Below, piece after piece: positions 25,401 through 32,956 of a stretch of 64,000 nt of DNA (its first letter is position 1; the number at the start of each line of letters is the position of its first letter). The stretch is from Planctomycetota bacterium. Its GTDB lineage: Bacteria; Planctomycetota; Phycisphaerae; Phycisphaerales; UBA1924. Below the pieces are notes generated by a model. It did not search any database, was not told the origin of the DNA, and saw nothing but the letters and a program-made list of their open reading frames with translations. The stretch lies in NCBI GenBank assembly GCA_018968885.1, contig JAGWZK010000014.1:31551-95550 (forward strand). The letters run 5' to 3'. The position numbers and the translations under genes are program-made.

Positions 25401-28400
25401 TCGCTGGCGTAGCCGTTGCCGGGCTGGTAATTGGTATCGCCGGTCGGGCGATCGATACCGCCGTTCCATTGGGCAGACATGAACTCGGCCGGAACGGCCA
25501 AAGCGCCGCCGATGCCCGCGCCGCCGCCAGCATCGCCAAGACCAAGCAGGATGCCGATATTCTGCGGACCAAAGGCATTGACCTGCGTGCGACCCAGATC
25601 GCCACGCGTCACGAGGACGTTGGTGACGCTGTTGGCATCGACAAAGAGGAGGTCGCCACCGGGTGTGTCGTTGCTGATGGTGCCGATGGCCTGGAAGACA
25701 TCCATGCGGTACACGTCGATCTCGACATTACCAGTGAGGATGACCGACGAGTTGGCATCCGAGGCGGTGATGCGCAGACGACCGATGGAGATCGGCTTGG
25801 GATTGGTGCCCTGTCCGACTGCCTCGATGCGGAGTGTGCGGCCACCGGCGAGATTCACACTCACCTGACCGAGCGACACACCCTGACTGCCGTCCACACC
25901 ATTGGTGCGAATCTGACCCGCAGCGACGCCGGTGTCGGGACCTTCGACAGTCACGCGATACGTCGCGCCGCCGTCGTCCACCAGCTGGATGGCTGTGCCG
26001 ACGATGACGGGAACGAAGGAATCCAGCGCAGTGGGAGTATCGATGCGCGGGAAATCCACAAAGCGCACGTCAGACCCAGCACCGGTGTTGATGTACACGC
26101 CGCGGCTGGAGGAAAGCTGACTGGTGGTGTTGTAAAGACCGGTCGATTCGCCGGCCTCGGCGTAGACATCCTGACTGATGAGGACAGCGCCGATGGTGCT
26201 GCCGGGGCTGGTGCGGATGGAGATGGCACCCGACACAGCGTGGAAGCCGGTGCGGAAGAGGGCAAGAGAACCATCGCCACCATTGCGGCCAGTCTGCACA
26301 GTGACGGTGGACTGCAGGGGAGCAATCGGCACGCGCGGAGCAGTGCGGTTGTCCTGATCCATACCGACGCCGCCGCGGATGTCGATGGTGCCGATGCGAC
26401 CACCGGTGCGGATGTTGAGGTAGTTGGCATCACCATCGTTGGGGCCGGGGCCGCCAGCGAGGGGATTCAGACCGGTGACGAACTGCGCGAGGTCGCCGCC
26501 GGTGATGATGTCGACGCTGGTGAGAAGTGAACCAGTGGCATCGAGAATGTCGGAGCCAGCCAGAGCGGTGTAGAGGGTCTTGGCAACGCTGACGGTTGAG
26601 CCGCGCCAATCGTGGAAATCATCGATGGGGTCACGATCGGTGGGACGATCGAGATAGTTGACAATGCCATCGGCGCTGCCGAGGCCGCCACCACCGTTGG
26701 TGGTACCGCCACCGACGCGCATCATGCCCATGCTGCCGGCAAGAACGCTGACGCCAGCGCGGAAATTGGTGCCGCCACCAGCAGGACCGCCACCAAAATT
26801 GCCAGCGACGCTGACCGCGCCAGCGGTGACCGATGCCATGCCGGTGAGTTCGAAGGTATAACCAACCGTGTTGCCTGCGGCTGTATCACCAGCCGAGTCA
26901 TTGGGGTCGCTGACGACGATGTAATACGTGCCGGGAGCGGTTGGTGTGAACGTCCAGCGCGACAGATCGGCGATGATGTCGCTCTGACGTGTGCTGGCGA
27001 GAGTGCGGCCGTTTTCATCCATCAGGCGGATGAGCATGGCGCGGCCATTGTCGGCCTTGGCCTCGAGAGTCAGAGGCGTGGTGCCATCAGACGAGAATGC
27101 GAAGATATCGACGTCGTCTTCACCGTTGAAGGGGTCAGCACTGGAAACTTCGCCCTGCACGCGCACACCAGTTCCGGCATTGCCGATGTACTCAGCCAGA
27201 AGGAAGTTGTCATTGCGGAAGCCGGTGCCGCCGAAATTGACCTTGGGATTGAAGGTGCGATACAGAGAGGTTTCGTCGCGATCCGAGAGACCCACTGAAC
27301 GATTGCGGGTGGTTCGCCAAGTGTCGACCAGGCCGGTGGCCGGGTCGATGCCGTAGATGCCTTCGCGCTCGCTGTAATTGAAGACATCGCGGGGCGGACG
27401 AGTGCTCGGAGAGTTGACATCGCCGACGACGGTGATGTCGGTCGAGCTGCGTCCAGCGATCTGCACCTGGCCAAGCGTGCGACCCACGATGATCTGGCTG
27501 TTGGTCTTGACTTCAATCGCGCCGGTGGCGCTGGTGTCACCTGACCAGCGACCTGAGTCACTACCCACCGTTAGCGTGCCAAGGTCACCATCAACGGTGA
27601 CCGAACCAAGGAGATACGTCGCGTGGAACTGATCCACTGCACCTGTCACGCGGCTGGAGCCGTAGACGATGCCGTCGATCATGATGCTGCCGATGCTGGA
27701 GCCATCGGTGATAAAGATTCCCTGATCGGCGCGCGTGAAGCCGGTAATGACGTTGCCACCCACGTCGCTGAAAACTGCGCCGCGGTACGTGGTGGGTGAA
27801 GTGTTGTCGCGAACGTACGGAGAACCCAGGATCACGCCGCCAACCACAGCGGGAAGGCCGTGGATGGTGGTGTCATCGCGCTGATAGCCGTGACCTGCCT
27901 CTTCAAACCGGTCGGCATATCCACCCAAGCCAGCAGTGTACTGCCAGTAGAAATTGCCCTGGCTCGTTTCATATGTCGACGGATCGGGGGGAGTCTCGAA
28001 GTAATTGATCTCACCACCCAGCACGCTGAACGAAGTGCGCGAGTCTGCCCCGCGAATACGAATCGAACCGATGCCGTCGTTGAAATTGGGGCGGCCGGTG
28101 TCGCCGCGATCGACCGCAGCCGAACCCTGTCCATTGGCTGAACCAAGGACCAGCGTCCGCACCATATCGCGGCCATAGAGATCGGCGATTTCCAACGTTG
28201 CGCCAACCGGACCGCGCAGGGTGACGACGGCGCCCTGAACACGCGCATTGTTAAACGCGGAATAGGTCGTGGTGGCCTGCTCGCTCGACACGTTATCGAT
28301 GCGGTATTCCTGAACAGCGTTGCCTGCGAGCGTCTGCACAACCACTTCGTCAAAGGCCAGCACCGTGGGGTCTTGGTCGCGGCCAAAGTCGTAGCGGAAG

Positions 28401-29152
28401 CCGACGACCTGATTGAACTGGTTGACGATGGTTGCAGTCCGCGCGTTGACCAGTGCCTGACCGGTGTATTCGGCGACGATCTCGCCACCAAATCGCAGTT
28501 GAACACGCGTGGAGTTGGTATCCCATCCGGTGCCAGTCGTGCTGGTCGGCGTGCGCGTGACATCGAGGCCAAAGTTAAAGACCGAGTTGCGGATCGCCGG
28601 GTTGGTCTGATCTGCAAACTTGAAACGATAATTGAAATCGACCAGCGGCTGCACGCGCAGGTAGCGATCACCCGCCGTGCCAGCACCCACGGGCAGCACT
28701 GAGATGCGGTTGATGGTCTGATTGTCGGTGTAATCCGTCTCGATCACCAGGTTGGAACCCTGGAGAATGCGCTGCGCGCCAATCGCACCAAAGCCACCCT
28801 GCGTGGGGTCGCTGGGTTCATCGTCAAAGTTCTCAATCACAGGATCGTTGGGATCCTGCACCGTGATCTCGCTGGGCGAGCCATAAGTCGGAATCATGTA
28901 GCCGAAGTAGGCCTGCACTGTGCCCAGACCCGTGTTCGGATCAATGTCGCTGGGTGTCACGGCCAGCGAGAACATCAACTGACGTGCTTCCAGGGGCTGC
29001 ACGCCTCCGGTGCCGGCAATATCCACCAAGTCCATAGCGCAGCGTTCATCCACCTTGCGGGCGTGACGCATCACCAATCCTGCGCGGCTGCGCGTCGATG
29101 CGGCGGAAGGTGAACCGGACAGCGTTTCGAAGAGGCGATTCCAAAGACCCAT
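19427..29152 (-). CDS. Giant beta-repeat surface protein, about 3241 residues, with LEPR-XLL-like N-terminus
   Basis: One open frame of 9.7 kb. I chose the ATG at 29152 because AGGAG lies 6 nt upstream. The N-terminal VQPLEARQLMFS (about 52-63) resembles the planctomycete LEPR-XLL motif near the start of giant secreted proteins. A putative carbohydrate-binding beta domain follows (65-330). A PPC-type domain is at about 670-775 (GEDDVDIFAFSSDGTTPLTL, PGTYYIVVSD), and a second PPC-like segment at about 2555-2700 (GDVDVYAVTLQAGQVL, TGTYYIIIAADA). Between them is a long series of short beta-helix-like repeats (ITVAGAVGDVVLTGDG, VTGGITNLAVTNGDLIG, GNVSNSIFIAGVDG). Gly, Asn, Thr, Ser and Asp dominate and Cys is almost absent. 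No membrane anchor or C-terminal sorting tail is visible. Probably an adhesin or surface-layer component. Confidence 0.88.
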   Translation of the reverse strand: MGLWNRLFETLSGSPSAASTRSRAGLVMRHARKVDERCAMDLVDIAGTGGVQPLEARQLMFSLAVTPSDIDPNTGLGTVQAYFGYMIPTYGSPSEITVQDPNDPVIENFDDEPSDPTQGGFGAIGAQRILQGSNLVIETDYTDNQTINRISVLPVGAGTAGDRYLRVQPLVDFNYRFKFADQTNPAIRNSVFNFGLDVTRTPTSTTGTGWDTNSTRVQLRFGGEIVAEYTGQALVNARTATIVNQFNQVVGFRYDFGRDQDPTVLAFDEVVVQTLAGNAVQEYRIDNVSSEQATTTYSAFNNARVQGAVVTLRGPVGATLEIADLYGRDMVRTLVLGSANGQGSAAVDRGDTGRPNFNDGIGSIRIRGADSRTSFSVLGGEINYFETPPDPSTYETSQGNFYWQYTAGLGGYADRFEEAGHGYQRDDTTIHGLPAVVGGVILGSPYVRDNTSPTTYRGAVFSDVGGNVITGFTRADQGIFITDGSSIGSIMIDGIVYGSSRVTGAVDQFHATYLLGSVTVDGDLGTLTVGSDSGRWSGDTSATGAIEVKTNSQIIVGRTLGQVQIAGRSSTDITVVGDVNSPSTRPPRDVFNYSEREGIYGIDPATGLVDTWRTTRNRSVGLSDRDETSLYRTFNPKVNFGGTGFRNDNFLLAEYIGNAGTGVRVQGEVSSADPFNGEDDVDIFAFSSDGTTPLTLEAKADNGRAMLIRLMDENGRTLASTRQSDIIADLSRWTFTPTAPGTYYIVVSDPNDSAGDTAAGNTVGYTFELTGMASVTAGAVSVAGNFGGGPAGGGTNFRAGVSVLAGSMGMMRVGGGTTNGGGGLGSADGIVNYLDRPTDRDPIDDFHDWRGSTVSVAKTLYTALAGSDILDATGSLLTSVDIITGGDLAQFVTGLNPLAGGPGPNDGDANYLNIRTGGRIGTIDIRGGVGMDQDNRTAPRVPIAPLQSTVTVQTGRNGGDGSLALFRTGFHAVSGAISIRTSPGSTIGAVLISQDVYAEAGESTGLYNTTSQLSSSRGVYINTGAGSDVRFVDFPRIDTPTALDSFVPVIVGTAIQLVDDGGATYRVTVEGPDTGVAAGQIRTNGVDGSQGVSLGQVSVNLAGGRTLRIEAVGQGTNPKPISIGRLRITASDANSSVILTGNVEIDVYRMDVFQAIGTISNDTPGGDLLFVDANSVTNVLVTRGDLGRTQVNAFGPQNIGILLGLGDAGGGAGIGGALAVPAEFMSAQWNGGIDRPTGDTNYQPGNGYASDLGFALHDRISGLVARDGNVTSITVAGAVGDVVLTGDGVTLGSLIINSDGAGAVNRNNFQGLLGVVYVKGDIGTIDVGDGIAALTDSPFSSSGIFAEDDIQTLQATRLTGVTITGNIFAGNNDSVLPDDGQGGTIDPDPNQGLAQVIMTGGIINDAYIASQNFDAWWDTVTGIQDVALYLGAVQSVNLTGTNLFRSQVKGVVIGNVTITNGFFDASQLQAAGDIGVITASGFRNSTLLGDDLEVRRNEIRGSANITQILAGGTSTGGPGGPPTSFANGDINDLIVDVTGNLTGGIQAANLNRSRFEIDGAIASIAATDSIRSSVINAGSVTQITAVNDIASSQISVSGRVQTITAGRNIKNTTIEITGPDAQFDNLTAGSLFQGDILVTGGITNLAVTNGDLIGTITTTGLAGSVGRISAGRDAAVKTDISGNLSTLVAGRNVGSFTNPGAIIIRGDLLGEITASTGVIFNEIRAGGALRGTITSGGASSSIPGSARIPTGGIVAAGVINRVVFNGDFGGNITSYSGGIAEVVINNGSYLSTGTLSAFDGSIGSFTINNGNLLGNVYAEIDVTRLVVTSATDGIFGNIGINPNRSAGAAYSATRNQLPPGTNATTAVQGARIEAGRNIVSVETANGGFYESIVYAGRQVISVVIRGDVGSDAVTAGLSSAFAAGDSLSGVVITGNVSNSIFIAGVDGMGKAGRPGGTLGEVDTIRAGNISGVAIGGAASNSTFTAGINAGGDGVYGTSDDKQVIGSSLVSGVTVNGATSGLRVAADDVSSAIANDVRFAVSGTNAAFDNSLLDDGSVAVPGFEFTGNTATSGGYTVTHAGAGRAWLRDNGNGTFNLVIRGTNSSSTLVVTGANQDNLTIQSGDEASLGTLRIAGVTSGSGPVVVVDGSIGALVADTTPGRLTIGGDIGAISTGSISAGSVTARNVGNIAINGDFGNSNPNVTGEAFFNIMSAGAINITGAARGVISVARDAASVTVGGAIERAGFRFGGSLGSFTAPSIARTYVSARDSIGPITITGNVSSSAFIAGLDLGTDALFGGTGSAADYISAGTIGNVQIGGNFASSDIIAGLSRGVDGFFGTTDDTVAAGRSAIGTVNIVGTQTGSTRNSESFRIASSGPIGSVTVGGQTTEGSGNFRVESLGLAPVAIQVTDIQTTVEAQVYTTRLKFNQQIDSSSLGSAVSVYEVRGQLGNVEIRLINGVDYTISYEDATNTVLITYSKAVTQRNLPQLTGQPGPGVYRVKMVQNLLRAKVARVQLDGDGNGLVKSNENFSEDAIAGDAGDKTTGNETINLSANGQNHRVDMYNATNLNLLLDNNVASDGLPDAGRQITLRGAIGDHADNDTTFFRFQGDVDVYAVTLQAGQVLMLGRVNGVAQRAQLALLDSNGNPVNQGAVSANALSLSVQPALRDEQLTGQNYLIKTTGTYYIIIAADATVLGDIGAGSVPNPDAVPGAIGDYNFTVQVFDDFDSGFSDVTDAGNGATIVNAPLPIDFAGSDGNFATTDDNPATIVIGTYTFTLNVGADATPNTSDDVVTGVTPETKTGGFITTTRTGTGVLTTTINSAIGTPGRQGVPSAFVMPDVDVYHLNNRQAIAPGTKLRITVKLVETGSDLGSRVLERDNLNTDFTDYRGQVQFALFDTTGSSTIDDGTLVFSPSDFKSFGGAPNTVIASDGTNSYGYNSTGDFFIDFVVPARSGSTTIAGSFAVYLQGAFNSDYVIEIVQNGAGTLPTKTGQNFLIETNGGLVNWLQAGGLTTTILGFNAATLGFNGTLPNGQTMFNYILNNTVLSLNSVYQNAGLDVTFSTNPADFEFEDYSTIFLTSQNDPISEILASFSLGNRFGGGQGGQGAAAAFSSTQPYGFSQRSDSLNLDRTDEGVVFVPSFALLGYSPAQSDVDGFVQSLTGAIGRRAGELMGTRLTGETAAGSTSFDLTASNAVTDIPGPGRVYNISSSSALSDSFDSTTRTDFFLGRQNAFSLLDRYMARN

Positions 29153-29723
29153 ACCGACTCCTGCGCATGCGCTCATCCGACGTTCGAGTCGCCGGATGCA
29201 ATCAACCTGTTTCGCTCCGCCTGGCGGCGAAGCAACCTTTAACCCACCCTGCATTCCACGTCACCACATGGCAACTTGGCTCACAAGGTACTCGCAACCA
29301 GATGCACGTGCTTTGCACGTTCGAGCGTGTTGCTCGCTTCGCTGGGGTCTTGGCTCAGTGTTCCTGACACTGGCTCGCCCTGCGGCATCGTCGGTCGCTC
29401 CTGTCACCCGATCCGCGACCCTCACAGGCCACGATCACGGGGGCGGGAGCATACCCCGACTAACTTCATTCAGACTACCAACTTTGTTGTCGGCACGCAA
29501 CTGGGTGTCGGAGAGATTCAAATCACAGTTCAAGGGTAAACCCTTGAGTGCTGATCTGCTCAATCCGATCGCACTTGATTGGTACTTGTATGGTCTTATA
29601 ACCATTATGGCGCTGGCGGCGTGCCGAAACTTCAAAGCACACCCGATGCGCACCCTCACCCTGACCCTCCCGAGTCACATCTATACGAGTGCCGCACACT
29701 GCGGTTGCAGCAATTCAGTCACC
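29153..29723. other. 571-bp intergenic region upstream of the giant surface gene
   Basis: No supportable gene on either strand. The part at 29460-29720 is lower in GC than the surrounding genes, as expected for a promoter region. TTGATT and TATAAC with a 16-bp spacer lie near 29577-29605 on the plus strand, but no plus-strand gene follows. The giant-gene leader extends from 29152 upstream. Confidence 0.4.
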
Positions 29724-30926
29724 TTACAAAACCCTCTTTGAGATCGGATAGCTGCCGAGCACCACCAGATCCTTGCAGTGAGTGCGCGCCTCCCCCACCG
29801 CCGCATTCAGCAAAGGAGAGTCGCGATGCCCGGCGGCATCGATAAAAAAGGTGTACGACCAGTTGGTCTTGCCACTCGGTCGCTTATCGATGTGGCTCAG
29901 GTTGACGCCATGCTTTTCAAAGACGCTCAGCACCGAGACCAGGGCACCCGGCTTGTCGGCGGTATCGAACATGATCGAAGTCTTGTCGTGCCCGGTCTGT
30001 GCTGCCGCAGACTTGCTGATGACCAGAAAACGCGTGAGATTGTTGGGATGGTCCTCGATGCGCTGAAAGAGCACATTCAATCCGTACAGCTGCCCGGCGA
30101 GTTCGCCGGCGATCGCCGCCACTTCGGGTGTGCGTCCCTTGTCGATTTCCTTCTTGCTCTCTTCCGCGACCAGAACCGCGGCGCGGCTGCTGCTCGCTTC
30201 GGCGACCAATTCGGCCTTGGGATACTGCGTCGCCAGCCAGCCTCGACATTGGCTGAAAACTTCGGGCTTGCTGTGAATCCGCTTCACATTGGCAGGCGGA
30301 CAATTGGCCAGAAGGGCGTGGTGCACTTCCATCTGCACCTCAGCGCAGATCGTCAATTCGCGGCGTTTTTCCCTGAAGGCATCAAGCGTTTCCATCACGC
30401 CGCCGTGCAGGGAATTCTCGATGGGCACCAGGCCGCAATTCACATGACCTCGGGCGACTTCTGTAAAAACACCTTCGATGGCGTGAAGGTCGTCAAATTC
30501 GACGCTGGAGCCAAAGTGCTTGACGGCCGCCTGATGCGAGTATGAGCCGGGAGGACCGAGATAGCCGACGCGCATGGGTTGCTGCAAAGCAATGCTCCCA
30601 CTCATCAGTTCGCGATAGATCGCCTCGATGGCTTTGTCCGGCAGCACGCCCCCACATTCTTTGCTGGCTTTGAGGGCACGCTCGATGACTTCGACTTCGC
30701 GATGAGGCGTGTACACGGGAAGTCCGGCAGCACGCTTGTGCTTGCCGACCTCCACAACCAGTCCCGCGCGTTCATTGAGGAGGCGAACGAGTTCGCCGTC
30801 GATGGCGTTGATACGCACTCGTGCATCATCCAGCGAAACCGTGCGGGCAACTTGGGGGCGTGATGGACTCCCCGCCGCTTTCCTGGGAGTTCGCTTGGAA
30901 GACTTCTTGGACTTCTTGCCTGCCAT
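29724..30926 (-). CDS. pheA: Bifunctional chorismate mutase/prephenate dehydratase
   Basis: The 400-residue product has three domains in the P-protein order. After a Lys/Ser/Arg-rich N-terminal tail (1-28) comes a chorismate mutase domain (about 31-110: LDDARVRINAIDGELVRLLNERAGLVVEVGKHK). A prephenate dehydratase domain follows (about 118-300: VGYLGPPGSYSHQAA, GLVPIENSLHGGV, NLTRFLVIS). The C-terminal ACT domain (about 312-395: TSIMFDTADKPGALVSVLSVFEKHGVNLSHIDKRP) normally binds phenylalanine for feedback inhibition. It converts chorismate to phenylpyruvate. The start at 30926 has AGGA 8 nt upstream. The gene is divergent from dnaX. Confidence 0.96.
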   Translation of the reverse strand: MAGKKSKKSSKRTPRKAAGSPSRPQVARTVSLDDARVRINAIDGELVRLLNERAGLVVEVGKHKRAAGLPVYTPHREVEVIERALKASKECGGVLPDKAIEAIYRELMSGSIALQQPMRVGYLGPPGSYSHQAAVKHFGSSVEFDDLHAIEGVFTEVARGHVNCGLVPIENSLHGGVMETLDAFREKRRELTICAEVQMEVHHALLANCPPANVKRIHSKPEVFSQCRGWLATQYPKAELVAEASSSRAAVLVAEESKKEIDKGRTPEVAAIAGELAGQLYGLNVLFQRIEDHPNNLTRFLVISKSAAAQTGHDKTSIMFDTADKPGALVSVLSVFEKHGVNLSHIDKRPSGKTNWSYTFFIDAAGHRDSPLLNAAVGEARTHCKDLVVLGSYPISKRVL

Positions 30927-31064
30927 CGGGATTCCTGTGCTCGGAGAGGTCGATTCTCCTCCAAGTATCGGCCTTTTCCACCCCCTTCACCCTCCGAGAC
31001 CGGGTGCAATTCCGATCAGTTTCAATCAACTCGTCTCCCCACCCCACCATACCCTCCCGAATCT

Positions 31065-32243
31065 ATGGCCTACACCGTTCTTGCCCGCCGCTACCGCTCC
31101 CAATCCTTCGATGATCTCATCGGGCAGGAACCCATCTCCCGCACCCTGCAGAACGCCATCGCCAGCGATCGTCTGGCTCATGCCTACCTCTTCACCGGCA
31201 CTCGCGGCGTGGGCAAAACCTCCGCCGCTCGCATCTTTGCCAAAGCCATCAACGGTGGCAGCAAGGAAGTCGACGCCGCCATCATGACCGGCCGCGACAC
31301 TGATGTCATCGAGTTTGATGCGGCGAGCAACACGAGTGTGGATCATGCCCGTGAGTTGATCGCCAACGCCGCCTACCGCCCCCTGCGCGGCCCATTCAAG
31401 ATCTACATCATCGACGAAGTGCACATGCTCTCGACCAGTGCCTTCAACGCGCTGCTGAAGACGATGGAAGAGCCGCCGGAGCACGTCAAGTTCATCCTCT
31501 GCACCACGGAAGTGCACAAGGTCCCGGCAACGATCCAATCGCGCTGCCAGCGCTACGACTTTCGCAATATTCCCATCGATCGCATCATCGCGCACCTGAC
31601 CGAAGTCCTCAAACAGGAGAAGCACACGGCCGAGCCGGAGCTGCTGTACACGGTCGCTTCGCTGGCCAATGGCTCGATGCGCGATGCCCTGTCCCTGCTG
31701 GATCGCCTGCTGGCTGCCGGAGAGAAAAAGCTCACGCTGAAGCTGTTGCAGGACCTGCTCGGCCTGCCCGATCGCCAACTCCTCAGTGACTTTCTCGCGG
31801 CGGTTGCTGATGGCAAGCCCAAGCCGGCGCTGGAAGCCATGGACACGCTGCTTTCCAAGGGCACATCCATTGATCAGGTGCTCGAATCACTGCTGGATCG
31901 CCTTCGCGACCTCCTGATTCTCACAGCGTGCGGCAGTGATTCACCTGCGGTGCAACTCTCGGACGATTCCCGCGCCGCCGAGATCACGCTCGCCTCGCGC
32001 TTTGATGGCGCGTCGCTGGTGCACAACATCGCGCTGGTCGAATCCACCCAGCGTTCGGCCAAGTCCAGCGCGGCTCCGAGGGCCATCCTCGATGCCATGG
32101 TGGCGCGGATGGCCATGAGTGAGAAACTCGCGGATGTCACCGCGTTGGTACGTGAACTCTCTGGCAGCGCACCCGCCGGGGCTAAACCTGCCGCGAGCGC
32201 GGCGGGCAAGACGCCTGTCGGAGCCGGCTCAAAAAAATCCTGA
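31065..32243 (+). CDS. dnaX: DNA polymerase III clamp-loader subunit DnaX, zero-frame product (gamma-like)
   Basis: The 392-residue zero-frame product has the AAA+ clamp-loader motifs: SFDDLIGQEPISRTLQNAI, Walker A TGTRGVGKTSAA (44-55), Walker B IYIIDEVHML (DExH), sensor 1 FILCTTE, SRC motif QSRCQRYDF and sensor 2 ANGSMRDALSLLDRL, then the collar domain. It lacks the Cys4 zinc module usual after Walker A; the segment is reduced to FAKAINGGSKEVDAAIMTGRDTDVIEFDAASN. The frame stops at TGA 32241-32243 right after an A7 tract. A -1 shift on that tract continues into the 32237-32956 frame and would give a tau-like product of about 630 residues. The zero-frame stop would give the short gamma-like form. 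Confidence 0.95.
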   Translation: MAYTVLARRYRSQSFDDLIGQEPISRTLQNAIASDRLAHAYLFTGTRGVGKTSAARIFAKAINGGSKEVDAAIMTGRDTDVIEFDAASNTSVDHARELIANAAYRPLRGPFKIYIIDEVHMLSTSAFNALLKTMEEPPEHVKFILCTTEVHKVPATIQSRCQRYDFRNIPIDRIIAHLTEVLKQEKHTAEPELLYTVASLANGSMRDALSLLDRLLAAGEKKLTLKLLQDLLGLPDRQLLSDFLAAVADGKPKPALEAMDTLLSKGTSIDQVLESLLDRLRDLLILTACGSDSPAVQLSDDSRAAEITLASRFDGASLVHNIALVESTQRSAKSSAAPRAILDAMVARMAMSEKLADVTALVRELSGSAPAGAKPAASAAGKTPVGAGSKKS

Positions 32244-32262
32244 CGGCGGAGGTGGCTCCGCC
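32220..32262 (+). promoter_or_regulatory. Programmed -1 frameshift signal in dnaX
   Basis: Three elements are in order. GGAG (32220-32223) can act as an internal Shine-Dalgarno stimulator. The heptamer A AAA AAA (32231-32237) is in the correct X XXY YYZ phase of the zero frame (TCA AAA AAA TCC TGA). A stem-loop GGCGGAG/CTCCGCC (32245-32251 and 32256-32262, loop GTGG) begins 7 nt after the heptamer. The zero frame ends at 32243, and the -1 frame is open through to 32956. Transcriptional slippage on the A run is an alternative mechanism. Confidence 0.85.
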
Positions 32263-32956
32263 TGAGCCCGCCCCCGCCGAAACAGAACCGCTCACAGTCA
32301 GCGCACAGAGCTCAGAACTCAGCACTTCTGATGTGCCTGGTGCCCATTCTTCCGCCTCCCACTCTGCCACTTCTTCCTCGGATGCAGCTCCCTCAGCACC
32401 TCGACACATTGACACCTCGACGCTTCTTACTTCCGACCCTAGTGCCAAGTCACTCGTGCCTGGTGCCTTGTGGAGTCAACTTCTGGCTTCAGATGTCAAA
32501 CGTTCTCTCAAGACTCTGATCACCAAACTCAACCCCATCTCTCTCTCACCCGGTCTCGCCATCCTCGAAGTTCCTGCCGACCTCATCGAGATTGCCAAGA
32601 CCAATCAGCGCGAACTCGAACTTCTCATCGCCTCGATCAGCGGCAAGCGCACCACCATCGAGTTTCGCGAACAAGGCGTCACTCGCGCCGCTACCAGCGC
32701 GCCTCTTCCGGGGTTCACCGAAGCCGCACCGCCTGCCGCCGCCATCACCGACCATCCCGTCGTCAAGCGTGCGGCAGAGCTTTTCAACGCTCGCGTCATC
32801 AGCGTGCAACCCCGTCGCCGCGCGGCAGCGAACGCGCCCGCATCAACACCGGTGCCCGCACCTACCGCCTCCCCCACCATATCCTCATCGGGCCCCTCAG
32901 GTGGCTCAGATGAGTCCGGCTCTGAATCTGAGCCGAGTTCCGGAGACAATGACTGA
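32237..32956 (+). CDS. dnaX: DnaX tau-specific extension (-1 frame, reached by frameshifting)
   Basis: The first codon after slippage is ATC at 32237. The -1 frame reads ILTAEVAPPEPAPAETEPL and continues for 239 codons to TGA at 32954-32956. It consists of a Ser/Pro/Thr-rich linker (about codons 6-75, partly built of DNA microrepeats), then a folded domain: LWSQLLASDVKRSLKTLITKL, LSPGLAILEVPADLIEIAKTN, and near the end HPVVKRAAELFNARVISVQPR. These match the general pattern of DnaX C-terminal domains that bind the polymerase alpha subunit. A Ser/Gly/Glu-rich tail closes the protein. It has no ATG start with a ribosome site, but its stop overlaps the ybaB start. Both facts suggest it is translated as part of tau. 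Confidence 0.82.
   Translation: MLTAEVAPPEPAPAETEPLTVSAQSSELSTSDVPGAHSSASHSATSSSDAAPSAPRHIDTSTLLTSDPSAKSLVPGALWSQLLASDVKRSLKTLITKLNPISLSPGLAILEVPADLIEIAKTNQRELELLIASISGKRTTIEFREQGVTRAATSAPLPGFTEAAPPAAAITDHPVVKRAAELFNARVISVQPRRRAAANAPASTPVPAPTASPTISSSGPSGGSDESGSESEPSSGDND
32296..32468 (+). repeat. Three microrepeat families inside the tau-linker coding sequence
   Basis: 32296-32330: 7-bp units AGTCAGC, GCACAGA, GCTCAGA, ACTCAGC, ACTTCTG (reverse of the GAGTNCT type at 11135). 32394-32425: 8-bp units CAGCACCT, CGACACAT, TGACACCT, CGACGCTT (reverse of the AGGTGTCG type at 63740). 32441-32468: 7-bp units AGTGCCA, AGTCACT, CGTGCCT, GGTGCCT (as at 7751). All are translated in the -1 frame without a stop. 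Confidence 0.65.

Noticed and set aside
31065..32956. dnaX read as a frameshifted pseudogene or sequencing error
   Set aside because: The A7 tract is in correct slippery phase, has a well-spaced downstream stem and an upstream GGAG, and the continuing frame couples to ybaB. A programmed shift explains more, though an indel error cannot be fully excluded from sequence alone.
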